NCBI GenBank assembly: GCA_938074565.1
Contig: CALJEQ010000006.1
Coordinates: 310,001 to 374,000 of the forward strand
Length of the DNA stretch: 64,000 nucleotides
Origin: an uncultured Alkaliphilus sp.
GTDB taxonomy: Bacteria > Bacillota > Clostridia > Peptostreptococcales > Natronincolaceae
Direction of reading: 5' to 3'
Below, piece by piece: positions 1-11,400 of the stretch. Below the pieces are notes generated by a model. That model was given only the letters and a program-made list of their open reading frames with translations, searched no databases and was not told where the DNA came from. The position numbers and the translations under genes were made by a program. Position 1 is the first letter of the stretch. The number at the start of each line of letters is the position of its first letter.

Positions 1-26
1 GCTGGAAAATAGGATAATTACAGAGG

Positions 27-50
27 GGGCATAGATTTATTTCTATGCCC
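27..50 (+). terminator. Hairpin upstream of the YoaP-like gene
   Basis: A perfect 9-bp stem (GGGCATAGA / TCTATGCCC) closes a 6-base loop. The following ACATGGTTTTAAAAAGG has only a weak T run, so this is either the terminator of a gene left of the window or a small 5' leader hairpin for the acetyltransferase at 79. Confidence 0.4.
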
Positions 51-78
51 ACATGGTTTTAAAAAGGAGGGTTTATAG

Positions 79-831
79 ATGTGTGATAACTATATTAGCT
101 TGGAAATGAATAACATTGCTGAAGAGCACTTGTGCTGTGCAATTTCCGATAAGAAGCATCAGCATGGGGTTGATGTGAAGCGAGCTTGGTTAGCCGAAAG
201 AATACCAACAGGGCATATTTTTAGAAAACTTGATGATAAAGGAAAGGTTTTTATCGAATACGCTCCATTGGAAACTGCGTGGGTTCCTGTTAATGGTGAG
301 AATTATATTTATATTTATTGTTTTTGGGTTTCTGGTAGTTTTAAGAGTAAAGGGCATGGGAAAGAGTTATTAGAATATTGCATTGAAGATGCAAAGAGTC
401 AAGGTAAATCAGGGGTTTGTGTGATTAGTTCCAAGAAAAAAATGCCGTTTCTCACAGACAAGAAATATATGCAGAAGTACGGATTTGAAGTGGTAGACAC
501 AATTGGCAGCGATTATGAGCTATTGGCACTATCCTTTGATGGTAGCAAGCCTACTTTTGCCAATAATGCACGAAAGCAAGAAATAGATACGAAAGAACTT
601 ACAATTTATTACTCAAAGCAATGTCCATACATTCCAAATTGTATTGAGCAAGTTGAAAAATTTTGCCGAGATAATAATATCCCTTTGAACCTGATTGAAA
701 TAGATACTTTAGAAAAAGCTAAATCTGTCCCATGCGTATTTAATAATTATGCAGTATTTTATGAAGGAAAGTTTAAGACAGTGCATTTACTGAATGAAGG
801 GTATTTGAAAAAGAAGATTTTGGCAATTTGA
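79..831 (+). CDS. yoaP: YoaP-like GNAT acetyltransferase
   Basis: A 250-residue protein. The first ~150 residues look like a GNAT acetyl-CoA-dependent acyltransferase fold, with the acetyl-CoA loop at FKSKGHGKELLEYC. The last ~60 residues, from CPYIPNC onward, resemble the short C-terminal domain of the Bacillus subtilis YoaP family, including a Cys-containing segment and the KTVHLLNEG motif. The substrate of YoaP proteins is not known to me. The start ATG follows AAAAAGGAGG at good distance. It is a stand-alone gene: a hairpin precedes it and a terminator follows at 981. The family call rests on whole-sequence resemblance; the GNAT call is more secure than the subfamily. Confidence 0.7.
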   Translation: MCDNYISLEMNNIAEEHLCCAISDKKHQHGVDVKRAWLAERIPTGHIFRKLDDKGKVFIEYAPLETAWVPVNGENYIYIYCFWVSGSFKSKGHGKELLEYCIEDAKSQGKSGVCVISSKKKMPFLTDKKYMQKYGFEVVDTIGSDYELLALSFDGSKPTFANNARKQEIDTKELTIYYSKQCPYIPNCIEQVEKFCRDNNIPLNLIEIDTLEKAKSVPCVFNNYAVFYEGKFKTVHLLNEGYLKKKILAI

Positions 832-980
832 CAATCACTCCTTAAAGTATGGTTAGGCGATTATACTTTATCAGTGCTTGTCAGTTGTCTCATCTTTTTT
901 TGAAAAAATTAGTGCTGGTTTATCCACCAACACTATATATTATAGAACCATTTATTTTACAATAAAAATATAGATATATA

Positions 981-1021
981 AAATGTAGTTTCTAGATAAA
1001 TCTAAGAACTACATTTTTTTT
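981..1021 (+). terminator. Rho-independent terminator
   Basis: AAATGTAGTT pairs with AACTACATTT, an inner TAGAT/ATCTA helix continues the stem, and a run of T follows. It isolates the YoaP-like gene from the biosynthetic cluster. A smaller hairpin without T run (AGTG.TGGT / ACCA.CACT) lies at 911-934. Confidence 0.8.
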
Positions 1022-1493
1022 ATATTATAGTTTTAATTTTTAAAATAAAATAGAATTTAACACAGTAATTGAGGGATATGCAAGAGTTATAAATGACATC
1101 TATAGGTATACTGGAGCCAGTATATTCTTCAAAATTACTATACAACGTAATACTTTCTGTTTTTACGCTATGTTTTTTAGTTATGTAAATCCACAAAAAA
1201 GGCTACGTAATTTCTTGTTGTTAAAGGCCTTATAGTCTTTAATAGTGTGTAGATAAATACAAATAAAACCAATATTAGAGTAAATTCAACATAATTCGTA
1301 TAAAGTTATTCATATATAAAATAAAATGTAAATTATAAAGGATATTTTAGTGTTAAAGTAGAATAAAGTAAATACTAATAAACATATAAATAATTATTAT
1401 TAAAAAAATAAACATGAATCAGTCAAAAAAATTTATTTTAATATAATAATTGACCTCAAATTCAAAAATTAAATAAAGGAGTAGATAAGATAA
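1022..1493. other. AT-rich intergenic region before the biosynthetic cluster
   Basis: About 470 bp without a supportable gene. It must hold the promoter of the cluster, but no convincing paired -35/-10 was found. TATAAT occurs at 1442-1447 without a good -35 at 16-18 bp. AAAGGAG at about 1476-1482 is the ribosome site of the first gene. Confidence 0.5.
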
Positions 1494-2345
1494 ATGAAAA
1501 CTGTAGGAGTTGTGGGTGCAGGGGTTATGGGAATTGGTGTTGCCCAAAATTTTGCACAATGTGGATATCAAGTGGTGTTGATTGATATTTGTAAAGATAT
1601 TCTAGATAAAGCTATAGAAGAAATAGAAAGAAATATTAAGTTCTATAAACTCTACAATAAAAATGAAAATTTAGAGGATACAAAATTAATCATCTCTAAA
1701 ATACAGCTAACAACTGATTTTGATATGTTGAAGAACTGTCAAGTCGTGGTTGAAAATGTTACAGAGGATTTGGAAGTTAAAAAGAATGTATATAAAAAGA
1801 TTGACGAAATATGTCAAGATGAATGTATATTTCTCGTAAACACCTCATGTATATCAATAACTAAGATTGCTTCCTTCACAAATAGACAAGATAAAGTAAT
1901 AGGAACTCACTTTATGAATCCTGTTCCTATGAAGAAAACAGTTGAAGTAATAAGAGGTTATCATACTTCAACTAATACAATAAAAAACACAGAAAAAATA
2001 CTTTCAGATATAGGCAAGGAATGCATAATAGTAAATGATTTACCTGGTTTTGTCTCCAATAGAATATCCCATTTATTTATGAATGAAGCAGCATACGTTG
2101 TTCAAGATCAAGTGGCAACACCTGAACAAGTAGATGATATATTTAAAGAGTGCTATGGACATAAAATGGGGCCTTTAGAAACGGCAGATTTAATTGGTTT
2201 AGATACAGTGGTGAACTCCTTAGATGTATTATACGAAAGTTATAAAGATCCAAAGTTCAGATGCTGTCCTTTATTAAGAAAGATGGTTGATGCTAAGTTA
2301 TATGGTAGAAAAAATGGAAAAGGATTTTATGATTATAACCTATAG
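1494..2345 (+). CDS. 3-hydroxyacyl-ACP dehydrogenase (FkbK/ZmaG-like)
   Basis: A 283-residue NAD-dependent 3-hydroxyacyl-CoA dehydrogenase family protein. The N-terminus has the dinucleotide-binding GVVGAGVMGIGVAQ, the mid region has GTHFMNPVPMKK with the catalytic His, and the C-terminal helical domain has GPLETADLIGLD and ends RKNGKGFYDY. In Clostridia this family usually makes 3-hydroxybutyryl-CoA. Here it is immediately followed by an ACP, an acyl-CoA dehydrogenase and an FkbH-like protein, the arrangement of the extender-unit cassettes of FK520 (FkbH-K) and zwittermicin A (ZmaD/E/G/N). I infer that it oxidises the C3 hydroxyl of glyceryl-ACP to the aldehyde. The ribosome site is AAAGGAG, 11 bases before the ATG. 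Confidence 0.85.
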   Translation: MKTVGVVGAGVMGIGVAQNFAQCGYQVVLIDICKDILDKAIEEIERNIKFYKLYNKNENLEDTKLIISKIQLTTDFDMLKNCQVVVENVTEDLEVKKNVYKKIDEICQDECIFLVNTSCISITKIASFTNRQDKVIGTHFMNPVPMKKTVEVIRGYHTSTNTIKNTEKILSDIGKECIIVNDLPGFVSNRISHLFMNEAAYVVQDQVATPEQVDDIFKECYGHKMGPLETADLIGLDTVVNSLDVLYESYKDPKFRCCPLLRKMVDAKLYGRKNGKGFYDYNL

Positions 2346-2375
2346 AAAAAATAATTATATGGAAGGAAGTTAAAT

Positions 2376-2612
2376 ATGGATGAAATTAAATTAAAGGTAA
2401 GAGGTTTTCTTAAAAGATATTTTAGAAAACACGAGTTAACAGATGAAGAAAATATATTTGATTTAGGTTTTGTAAACTCTCTATTTGCAATGCAATTAGT
2501 TATGTTTATAGAAAAAGAGTTTGGCATTGTTATAGACAATAATGATCTAGATTTAAATAATTTTAGTTCAATTAATGCGATAGGTGAATTTGTAGAAAAG
2601 AAAACTGTTTAA
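2376..2612 (+). CDS. Stand-alone acyl carrier protein (FkbJ/ZmaD-like)
   Basis: A 78-residue carrier protein whose phosphopantetheine Ser lies in DLGFVNSLFAMQLV. The bulky S-L-F-A-M-Q-L context is typical of the free ACPs that carry glyceryl, hydroxymalonyl or methoxymalonyl units rather than of fatty-acid AcpP (DSLD). Known members are loaded by FkbH-type enzymes, and their acyl group is then oxidised while bound. The gene lies 30 bp after the dehydrogenase and 57 bp before the acyl-CoA dehydrogenase, so it is part of the same operon. It needs 4'-phosphopantetheinylation, and no Sfp-type transferase gene is present in the window. Confidence 0.88.
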   Translation: MDEIKLKVRGFLKRYFRKHELTDEENIFDLGFVNSLFAMQLVMFIEKEFGIVIDNNDLDLNNFSSINAIGEFVEKKTV

Positions 2613-2669
2613 AAAATGTATATATATAGGCATAGTAAAATAATATCTTAAATATTAAGAGGTGTAAAA

Positions 2670-3806
2670 ATGAAAATAGAATTATCTTATGAACAAGAAA
2701 AATATCAATTAGAGTTTCAAAACTTTACTGATGAAGTAATAAAACCAATTGCAGCACAAATTGATAAAGAACAAAGCATACCTAAAGAAGTAATTAATGA
2801 ACTAGCAAAAAAAGGCTATTTGGGTTCTATGATAGATGAAAAATTTGGGGGTAAAGGTATGGATGCAATTACCCTCGGGTTACTTAATGAAGAAATTGGA
2901 AGAGGTTGCTCAAGTGTTAGAAGTTTGCTGACGGTACATGGTATGGTGGCTTTAGCAATTCAGAAATGGGGAAACGTAGAAACAAAAAATACATTGTTAC
3001 CGAAGTTGGCATTAGGAGAGGTTATTGGAGCTTTTGCATTAACAGAGCCTGAAGTGGGTAGCGATGCAAAAGATGTTAGAACTTTCGCCGAAGTAGATGG
3101 TGATTATTTTAATATTAATGGAATAAAAAAGTGGATTACTATGGGACAAATTGCAGATGTTTTTATTGTTTTTGCAAAGTGTGAAGATAAACCAACTGCA
3201 TTTCTAGTCAATAGAGAAACGCCTGGGCTTACGATAACACCCATTTCAGACTTGCTTGGAGCAAGGGGATCGATGATTGCAGAATTAAAATTTGATAATT
3301 GTCGAATTCCAAAAGAAAATATGGTGGGGAATATTGGGACAGGTTTGACTCATGTAGCTTTAACAAGTCTTGACTACGGTAGGTATACAATAGCTTGGGG
3401 ATGTGTTGGGTTAGGACAAGCATGTATAGATGATAGTATAGATTACACACGTAAAAGAAAACAATTTGGTAACTTTTTAAGACAAAATCAACTCATTCAA
3501 AAAATGGTAACAGAAATGGTTGTAGATGTGAAAGCTGCCCGTCAAATGTGTTATTATGCTGGTTACTTACGACAAGTAAGTGATCCAGATTCTATAATAG
3601 AAACATGGTCAGCTAAATATTTTGCATCAAAAATGATAAATCAAGTAGCCAGTAACGCAGTGCAAATTCATGGAGCGAATGGTTGTAGTAGTCAGTTTCC
3701 TATTGAAAGATATTATAGAGACGCAAGGATTAATGAAATTATTGAAGGAACAACCCAAATGCATGAAATTCTAATTGCAAACAGTGCCTTTAGGAATAGG
3801 GGGTAG
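2670..3806 (+). CDS. Acyl-CoA/ACP dehydrogenase (FkbI/ZmaE-like)
   Basis: A 378-residue flavin-dependent acyl-CoA dehydrogenase family protein of normal length. Visible family motifs are FALTEPEVGSDA and the adjoining KKWIT (FAD and substrate region), RKQFG, and the C-terminal QIHGANG...IERYYRDARINEIIEGTTQMHE signature. By analogy with FkbI and ZmaE, and from its place in the cassette, it probably oxidises the aldehyde of 2-hydroxy-3-oxopropionyl-ACP to the carboxylate, giving hydroxymalonyl-ACP. Its stop is 3 bases before the next start, so translation is probably coupled. The family is certain; the substrate is inferred from context. Confidence 0.87.
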   Translation: MKIELSYEQEKYQLEFQNFTDEVIKPIAAQIDKEQSIPKEVINELAKKGYLGSMIDEKFGGKGMDAITLGLLNEEIGRGCSSVRSLLTVHGMVALAIQKWGNVETKNTLLPKLALGEVIGAFALTEPEVGSDAKDVRTFAEVDGDYFNINGIKKWITMGQIADVFIVFAKCEDKPTAFLVNRETPGLTITPISDLLGARGSMIAELKFDNCRIPKENMVGNIGTGLTHVALTSLDYGRYTIAWGCVGLGQACIDDSIDYTRKRKQFGNFLRQNQLIQKMVTEMVVDVKAARQMCYYAGYLRQVSDPDSIIETWSAKYFASKMINQVASNAVQIHGANGCSSQFPIERYYRDARINEIIEGTTQMHEILIANSAFRNRG

Positions 3807-3809
3807 AGG

Positions 3810-4865
3810 ATGGTCAATACGTTAGATAGAGAAAAAGAAAAGAAAAAAATAAAGTGTGTAGTTTGGGATTTAGATAATACATTGTGGAAGGGAGTCTTAT
3901 TAGAGGACGGCAGTGTTACCCTTCGTGAAGGCGTTTTAGACATTATAAAAACACTAGATAGTAGAGGTATTTTACAATCTATTGCCAGCAAGAATGAACA
4001 TAATCATGCAATGGCTAAGTTAGAAGAGTTACGTATAAATGAATACTTTATATATCCACAAATCAACTGGAATTCGAAATCTTCATCAATAAAAAAAATA
4101 GCAGAATCAATTAATATAGGTCTAGATACAATTGCTTTTATCGATGATCAAGAATTTGAATTAGACGAAGTAAAGTATGCCTTACCTTCTGTACAATGTA
4201 TCAATGCCATCGCTATACATCAATTAACCGATATGAATGAATTAATACCAAAATTCATTACGGAAGACTCTAATAAAAGACGAAGTATGTACATCAGTGA
4301 TATAGAACGTAAGAAAGCAGAAGAGGAATTTTCGGGGCCACAGGAAGAGTTTCTTTCATCATTAAATATGGAATTCAAAATATCGTCTGTAAAAGAAGAT
4401 GATCTACAAAGAGCTGAGGAATTGACCGTAAGAACAAATCAACTTAACACAACTGGATATACCTATTCCTTTGAAGAATTAAGTTTATTGCAGAAATCAA
4501 ATGAACATATATTATTAATGGCATCACTAAAGGATAAGTATGGTTCTTATGGGAAAATTGGACTGGCATTAATCGAATGTAGTTCTCAAATTTGGACAAT
4601 AAAATTGTTACTTATGTCGTGTCGGGTAATGTCTAGGGGTGTAGGAACAATATTTATTAATCACATAATGAGTCTAGCTAAGAAAAATAATGTAACACTA
4701 AGGGCAGAGTTTGTTGATAATGATCGAAATCGTATGATGTATATTACCTATAAGTTTTCAGGATTTTATGAAATCGAAAAAGACGGAAAAGTCGGTCTTT
4801 TAGAAAATAGCTTGAGTAATATACAATCATTTCCTGAATATGTGAAAGTAGTGATAGAAGACTAA
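3810..4865 (+). CDS. FkbH-like glyceryl-ACP synthase (HAD family)
   Basis: A 351-residue protein with the HAD nucleophile motif in VVWDLDNTLWKGVL near residues 15-28, a second HAD motif around AFIDDQEFELDEV, and a C-terminal GNAT-like half (about residues 190-340). This two-part layout is that of FkbH-type enzymes, which take 1,3-bisphosphoglycerate, remove phosphate and load D-glyceryl onto a free ACP. With the three preceding genes it completes a hydroxymalonyl-ACP pathway. The FkbG-type O-methyltransferase that would give methoxymalonyl-ACP is absent, so the free hydroxyl is probably kept, as in zwittermicin A. The gene nearly abuts the preceding one. Confidence 0.9.
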   Translation: MVNTLDREKEKKKIKCVVWDLDNTLWKGVLLEDGSVTLREGVLDIIKTLDSRGILQSIASKNEHNHAMAKLEELRINEYFIYPQINWNSKSSSIKKIAESINIGLDTIAFIDDQEFELDEVKYALPSVQCINAIAIHQLTDMNELIPKFITEDSNKRRSMYISDIERKKAEEEFSGPQEEFLSSLNMEFKISSVKEDDLQRAEELTVRTNQLNTTGYTYSFEELSLLQKSNEHILLMASLKDKYGSYGKIGLALIECSSQIWTIKLLLMSCRVMSRGVGTIFINHIMSLAKKNNVTLRAEFVDNDRNRMMYITYKFSGFYEIEKDGKVGLLENSLSNIQSFPEYVKVVIED

Positions 4866-4987
4866 GGAATAATATTAAAGTTCTACAAGTGATTAAAAAC
4901 GAACATGGATCTTATTTGTTTTTACAAAACACTTTACAATACAATAAACTAAAAACCAATTAATATAATATAAAGGAGTTAAATAAA

Positions 4988-5371
4988 ATGAGAATTAGTA
5001 TGTTGAAAGCTAAGATACATAGAGCTGTAATAACTGAGGCTGAATTAGATTATGTTGGAAGTATAACACTGGATATTGAATTAATGGAACAATCGGGGAT
5101 ACTGGAGTATGAAAAAGTTCAAGTAGTAGATATAGATAATGGAAATAGATTTGAAACATATGTAATAGCAGGTGACAGAAATAGTGGGGTCATATGCGTT
5201 AATGGAGCGGCAGCTAGATTAGTTCAAAAAGGCGATAAGGTAATTATTATGTCATACTGTGATATGGAAGTGAAGGAAGCCAAAAGTCATAAACCAAAAG
5301 TAGTTTTTGTAAATGAGGATAATTCAGTTAAAGAAGTTGGATTTTATGAAAAACATGGAGAGATAAAATAA
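4988..5371 (+). CDS. panD: Aspartate 1-decarboxylase
   Basis: A 127-residue, full-length PanD. The N-terminal MLKAKIHRA and the cleavage site Gly24-Ser25 (YVGS) are intact. Ser25 becomes the pyruvoyl cofactor after self-cleavage. Later motifs are [23 protein letters not shown] and GDKVIIMSY. PanD converts aspartate to beta-alanine. It normally sits with panB/panC for pantothenate, but neither is here. It lies between the extender-unit genes and the first NRPS, with AAAGGAG at good spacing. I infer that it supplies beta-alanine as a building block, consistent with two adenylation domains whose pockets resemble the beta-alanine type. Confidence 0.95.
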   Translation: MRISMLKAKIHRAVITEAELDYVGSITLDIELMEQSGILEYEKVQVVDIDNGNRFETYVIAGDRNSGVICVNGAAARLVQKGDKVIIMSYCDMEVKEAKSHKPKVVFVNEDNSVKEVGFYEKHGEIK

Positions 5372-5428
5372 ACAGTAGAGGGTACTGAGCTAATATTAGT
5401 AGTTATTTTAGAATAGTGAGGTAAGCAT

Positions 5429-8400
5429 ATGAATAATAAACAAACTTTAAAAAAGGAAGATGTTGAAGATATTATTGAATTGACCAGTATGCAAGAAGGT
5501 ATGCTATACCATTATATAAGTGATCCAACTAGTTGTTTATATCAGCAACAACTAAGTATAACATTAGATGGAGAAATAGATGTAGACAGTATAAAAAAAA
5601 CTTGGGGTTATGTTGTTCAATCAAATGAAATGTTAAGAACTATTTTTAGATGGGATAAATTAAACAAGCCAGTACAAATAGTATTGAAAAATTATGATAT
5701 TCCATTTCAAATAATAGACTTATCAGGACATAATGAAAATGAAGCTAATGAAATTTTTAATGATATATATATAAATAAAGAAAAAGAAACCGTTGATATT
5801 TCGTTAGAGTCTATTAAAATTACGATTTGTAAATTTAATGAAGGTTTAGCAAAATTAATAATTAAAAACCATCATATTTTGTATGATGGTTGGAGTAATG
5901 GGGTCATTCTAAAAGAGTTTATAGAGTCTTATAATTCTTATTTAAAAGGCAAAGAAGTAATTGTAAAAAGTAAAACTAAGTTTAAAAATTTTGTACAATA
6001 TCTACAAAATCAAAACCAAGAAGATAGCAATAAATTTTGGTCTACCTATTTATTAGATAGAGAGGTAGGCTATAAATTAGATAATTTAGAACCTAAAAGC
6101 AAAATAAGCACATACAATTATAAATGTTCTAATGAAATATTTTTAGCATTGGAAAAAATAGCCCACGATAAGTTTGTATCTACATCAACTATTTTATATA
6201 GTGCATGGACAATACTTCAAAGTCTTTATACAAATTCAAAAGACGTTGTATTCGGTACACCAGTTTCAGGAAGAAATAACACTATTCAAGGTATAGAAGA
6301 AATAGTGGGATTGTTTATTAATACAATCCCACTTAGGGTAAAGATAGAAAATGAAAGTGTTGATGACGTAATTAAGTTAGTTGAAAGCAGTTTAAATGAA
6401 AGATTAGCTCATCAGGATACCCCATTAGTAAATATAAAAACGGCTGGAAAACTATCAAATACAGAAGAACTATTTGATACTATTGTGGTTGTAGAGAATT
6501 ACCCTTTAAGTCAATCAATTTATAAAAATAATGAAGTAATAATAAAGGATTATAGAATAACTGAATATACAAATTACAATTTAGCAGTACAAATTCAAGT
6601 GTTTAATGGACTAGAAATAAAAATAGATTATAATGCAGATTTATATAATGCTAACTTTATAAAAAATAAAGTTGATAGTTATTTAAATATTTTACATAGT
6701 ATTATATATAATCATACATGTAAAATTTCACAAATAAACATACTATCAGAAAAAGAAAAGAATAGACTATTATACGATTTTAATGATACAAAGGAAGATT
6801 ATCCTCGATATAATACAATACAACAATTAATTGAGAGACAGGTTGAAAAAAATCCAAATAATATTGCGGTTCAATTTCATAATAAAGAGTTAACTTATAA
6901 AGAATTAAATGAAAAAGCAAATCAGTTGGCTTTAGTATTGGTTAAAGATTATCATATTAAATCAGGGGATGTAGTTGGCTTACATTTAGATAGAACATTA
7001 GAGTTTATTATTGGAATAATTGCAGTTATAAAAGCAAATGCTGTCTGTCTTCCTATCGAAACGAAAATCCCTAAAAATAGAGTTGTAGAAATGGTAAATG
7101 ATAGTAATACAAAGCTTATTTTAAATAAAAGCAAAAACCTCAGATATGAAGGTTATAATGGGCAGGTAAGTGTTATAGATATAAATGAAAAAAAATATGA
7201 TTATCTATTAAAAGGTAGATTGGATATTAACGAATTTTTAGCAACATCTATTAATTCAACAGACTTAGCATATCTAATATATACTTCTGGCTCAACGGGA
7301 AAATCAAAGGGAGTAATGATACATCATAGAGGTATTATAAATCATGCATTTATAAAAATTAAAGAATCAAATATGACACCCAATGATATTTGTTGTCACA
7401 ACTTGAGTTTTAACTTTGTATCATCTATTTGGCTAACTTTTTCACCATTGTTTATTGGAGGTAAATTCCGTTTATATGATGAAGAAACAGCAAATGATCC
7501 CTACAAATTATTTAAAGCAGTAGAAAAAGATAAAATAAATATTATAGAAGTAGTACCCTCACTAGTTAATATGTTTGTAGATTTAGATAGCGAAAAGAGA
7601 AAAGAGATAACACTAAAAAACCTAAAAAAATTAATTTTTACTGGAGAAAAAGTTTCACATCAATTAGTTAATAAATTTTATTCTAAATATAAAACTCCAC
7701 TAATCAATGCATATGGACAAAGTGAGTTTTCAGATGATACGGTACACTACCATATTCCTTATGATTTAAATACTAAAATAGTGCCTATAGGAAAACCAAG
7801 TATGAATACTCAAGTCTTTATTATAGGACTTTATGGAACACTACAACCCGTTGGTGTACCTGGAGAATTATGTTTATCGGGTGATGGAATTTCACCTGGG
7901 TATCTAAATAATAAAGAGCTAACAGATAGTAAATTTATTGACAATCCCTATAAAGTAGGAGAAAAAATGTACAGGTCAGGCGATCTAGCAAAGTGGTTAC
8001 CAGATGGAAATATTGAATTTCTTGAAAGAGTAGATCATCAAGTGAAAATCCGTGGCTTTAGAATTGAACTTGGAGATATTACAAGCCATTTATTAAATAT
8101 TGAAGGAATTAAAGAAGTAGTGGTGGTGGATAAGGAAGAGAATATGCAGAAATATCTAATTGCTTACTATATGGCAGAAAAAGAGATTAGTGTAGGTGAG
8201 TTTAGAGAAGAATTGAGTAAAAATTTACCTGAATACATGATTCCTTCCTATTTTATGAGGCTTACTGCTATACCTTTTACAATAAGTGGTAAGTTAGATA
8301 GAAAAGCGCTACCAAGCCCAGATGGAAATATTTATACGGGTGAAGAATATGAAGCACCAGTAAATGATATTCAAGTAAAATTAGTAGAAATTTGGCAGAA

Positions 8401-11400
8401 TTTATTAGGAATAAATAAGATTGGAATAAATGATAATTTTTTTGCTTTAGGAGGACATTCTTTAAAAGCTACTCTCTTAGTTGGTAGAATACATAAAGAA
8501 TTAAACGTAGAAGTACCATTAAAAGAAATATTTAAACTAGGAAATATTAAAAGATTAAGTAAGTATATTGCATTAAAAGATAATAGTAAATTTGAGGAAA
8601 TAACAAAAATAGAAGAAAATAATTTTTATCCAGCATCCTCTGCTCAAAAAAGAGTTTATTTATTGCATAAACTTAATAACCAAAATAAAGCATATAATAT
8701 GTCAAGTGCGATTGAACTTATTGGACATATAGATATTAAGAAGTTAGAGATTACATTTGTTAAATTAATTGAGAGGCACGAATCTTTAAGAACTAGTTTT
8801 TTAACAGATAAAGATAATATCTTACAAACAATTCATAAGCCAAAGGAAATACTATTTAAGATAGAAAAAATAGATATTGAAAGTGAAATTGAGACTGATA
8901 GCGTAATAAATTCATTTATTACACCATTTGATTTAGAAAAAGCACCGTTATTTAGAATAGGCTTAATTAGTTTAGAAGATGAAAAGCATATTTTACTTGT
9001 AGATATGCATCATATTATTTCAGATGGAACTTCAATGGAATTATTAATAAAAGAATTTGGTGAAGTTTATAATGGGATACAAAAAGAACCTTTAAGAATA
9101 CAATATAAAGACTTTACAGTATGGCAGTATAATAAACGGAAGATAAACCTAATAAACCAAGAACAATATTGGTTAAATGAATTTATAGAAGATATACCTG
9201 TACTTAATCTTCCTACGGATTTTCCAAGACCGAAGTATAAAAACTTCATGGGTAACAATATAAGTTTTATAATTGGAAAACAAGAAACAGAAAAATTAAA
9301 TATTATAGCATTAACAACAGGAAGTACAATGTATGTTGTACTACTAACAATAATAAAGGTAGTTCTATCAAAATATAGTGGACAAGAAGATATTGTTGTG
9401 GGAACACCTGTCTCTGGAAGAAACCATAAGGATTTAGAACATATTATCGGTATGTTTGTAAATACTTTACCGATAAGAAGTACAGTAGAAAATAATAAAA
9501 GCTTTGATGAATACGTAAGCATAGTAAAGGAAAAAACTTTCAATGCCCTAGAAAATCAAGATTATCAATTTGAAGAGTTGGTTGATAAATTAAATGTATT
9601 CAGAGATATGGGAAGAAATCCTCTTTTTGATGTTATGTTTATTTTTCAAAATGTTCAAAAAGAAGAGTTAAATATTAATAATTTGAAAATGTCTAATATC
9701 CAATCAATAAATACAACAGAAAAGTTTGATTTATCAATAATGGCAATGGAGGAAAATGGTGAACTTAGAATAAATATTAATTATGCCATCAGTTTATTTA
9801 AAGAAGAAACTATAGAAAGAATAAAAAATTATATATTAAACTTAGTTAAAGTAGTCACAAAAAATAATAAAATAAAATTAAATGACATTGAAATAATAAC
9901 TAGTACTGAAAAACAAAAGTTACTTTATGAATTTAATAATACAAAGGATGTAAATATAAACTACAAGACACTACACCAATTATTTGAAGAAAAAGTTGCT
10001 GAATTTCCCAATAAAACAGCGGTTGTTTATGGAACACAAGAATTAACCTATCAAAATTTAAACGAAAAAGTAAATATTTTAGCCCATAAGTTAAAAGAAG
10101 CAGGAGTAGGTCCAAATAAAGTAGTTGCTATAATAACAGAGCGTTCATTTGAAATGATTATTGGAATATTAGCAATACTTAAATCGGGGGGAGCATATTT
10201 ACCCATAGATCCCCAAAGTCCTGAAAATAGATTAAGATATATGGTAGAAGATAGTAAAGTGGAACTAATACTGACCCAAAGACATTTGGCAGAGAAGTTA
10301 AATTCTTTTGAAAAAGTATTAATTATTGAGAATGAATTAATTATTGAAAACGAAGCAACAAGGAAAAATTACTTAAAAAATATCATTAATATTGCTCAAC
10401 CAACAGATTTAGCCTATATCATCTATACTTCTGGTTCTACAGGTACGCCAAAGGGTGTAATGGTGGAACATAATAGTGTTATTAATACATTAATGATGTT
10501 ACAAGAAAAGTATCCAGTAAATGAAACGGATTCATATTTATTAAAGACGGCCTATACATTTGATGTTTCTGTTACAGAACTTTTTGGATGGTTTTTAGGA
10601 AATGGTAGACTTACCATACTTCCAAATGGTGAAGAGAAGGACCCTGAAAGTATCATTAACACAATAGAAAAACATAGCATAACCCACATTAACTTTGTAC
10701 CCTCTATGTTTAATTTGTTTTTAAATGTATTAAACATTCATCAACTTAATCAGTTAAATAAATTAAAGTATGTATTTGTTGCAGGAGAAGCAATTACAAA
10801 GCAAGTAGTAGAAAAATTTTATAAATCAATCAATAATGTAAGGCTTATTAACTTATATGGACCGACAGAAACCAGCATATATGCTACAGCATATCCTATA
10901 GAAAAAAACTATGTAACAGATAATATACCTATTGGTAAGCCAATAAAAAATACAAAAGCATATATACTAGATCAAAATGAAAAATTATTACCAATTGGAG
11001 TTATTGGTGAACTGTGTATTTCAGGAGATGGATTAGCAAGAGGTTATGTTAATAGTCAAGAACTTACCAATAAAAGATTTGTAGACAATCCATTTAAGTT
11101 AGATAAAAAGATCTATAAAACTGGAGATTTAGCAAGGTGGTTATCTGATGGTAACATAGAATTTCTAGGAAGATTAGACAATCAAGTTAAGGTTAGAGGT
11201 TATCGAATTGAATTAGGTGAAATTGAAGTTGCACTATTAAAAATGAAAGAAATAGACGAAGCAGTTGTATTATGTTTGGAAGAAAACAATTCACAAAAGT
11301 TAAAAGCTTTTATTTCTGGAGAAGATGTAACAATTGACTATATAAAGAAACAGCTAGTGGAAGTCTTGCCAGAATACATGATTCCTTCAGAATATTACAA

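Noticed and set aside
9067-9543. 158-codon minus-strand ORF
   Set aside because: It lies wholly inside the C2 domain of NRPS-A, is rich in Phe/Ser/Leu as expected for the complement of AT-rich coding DNA, and has no ribosome site.
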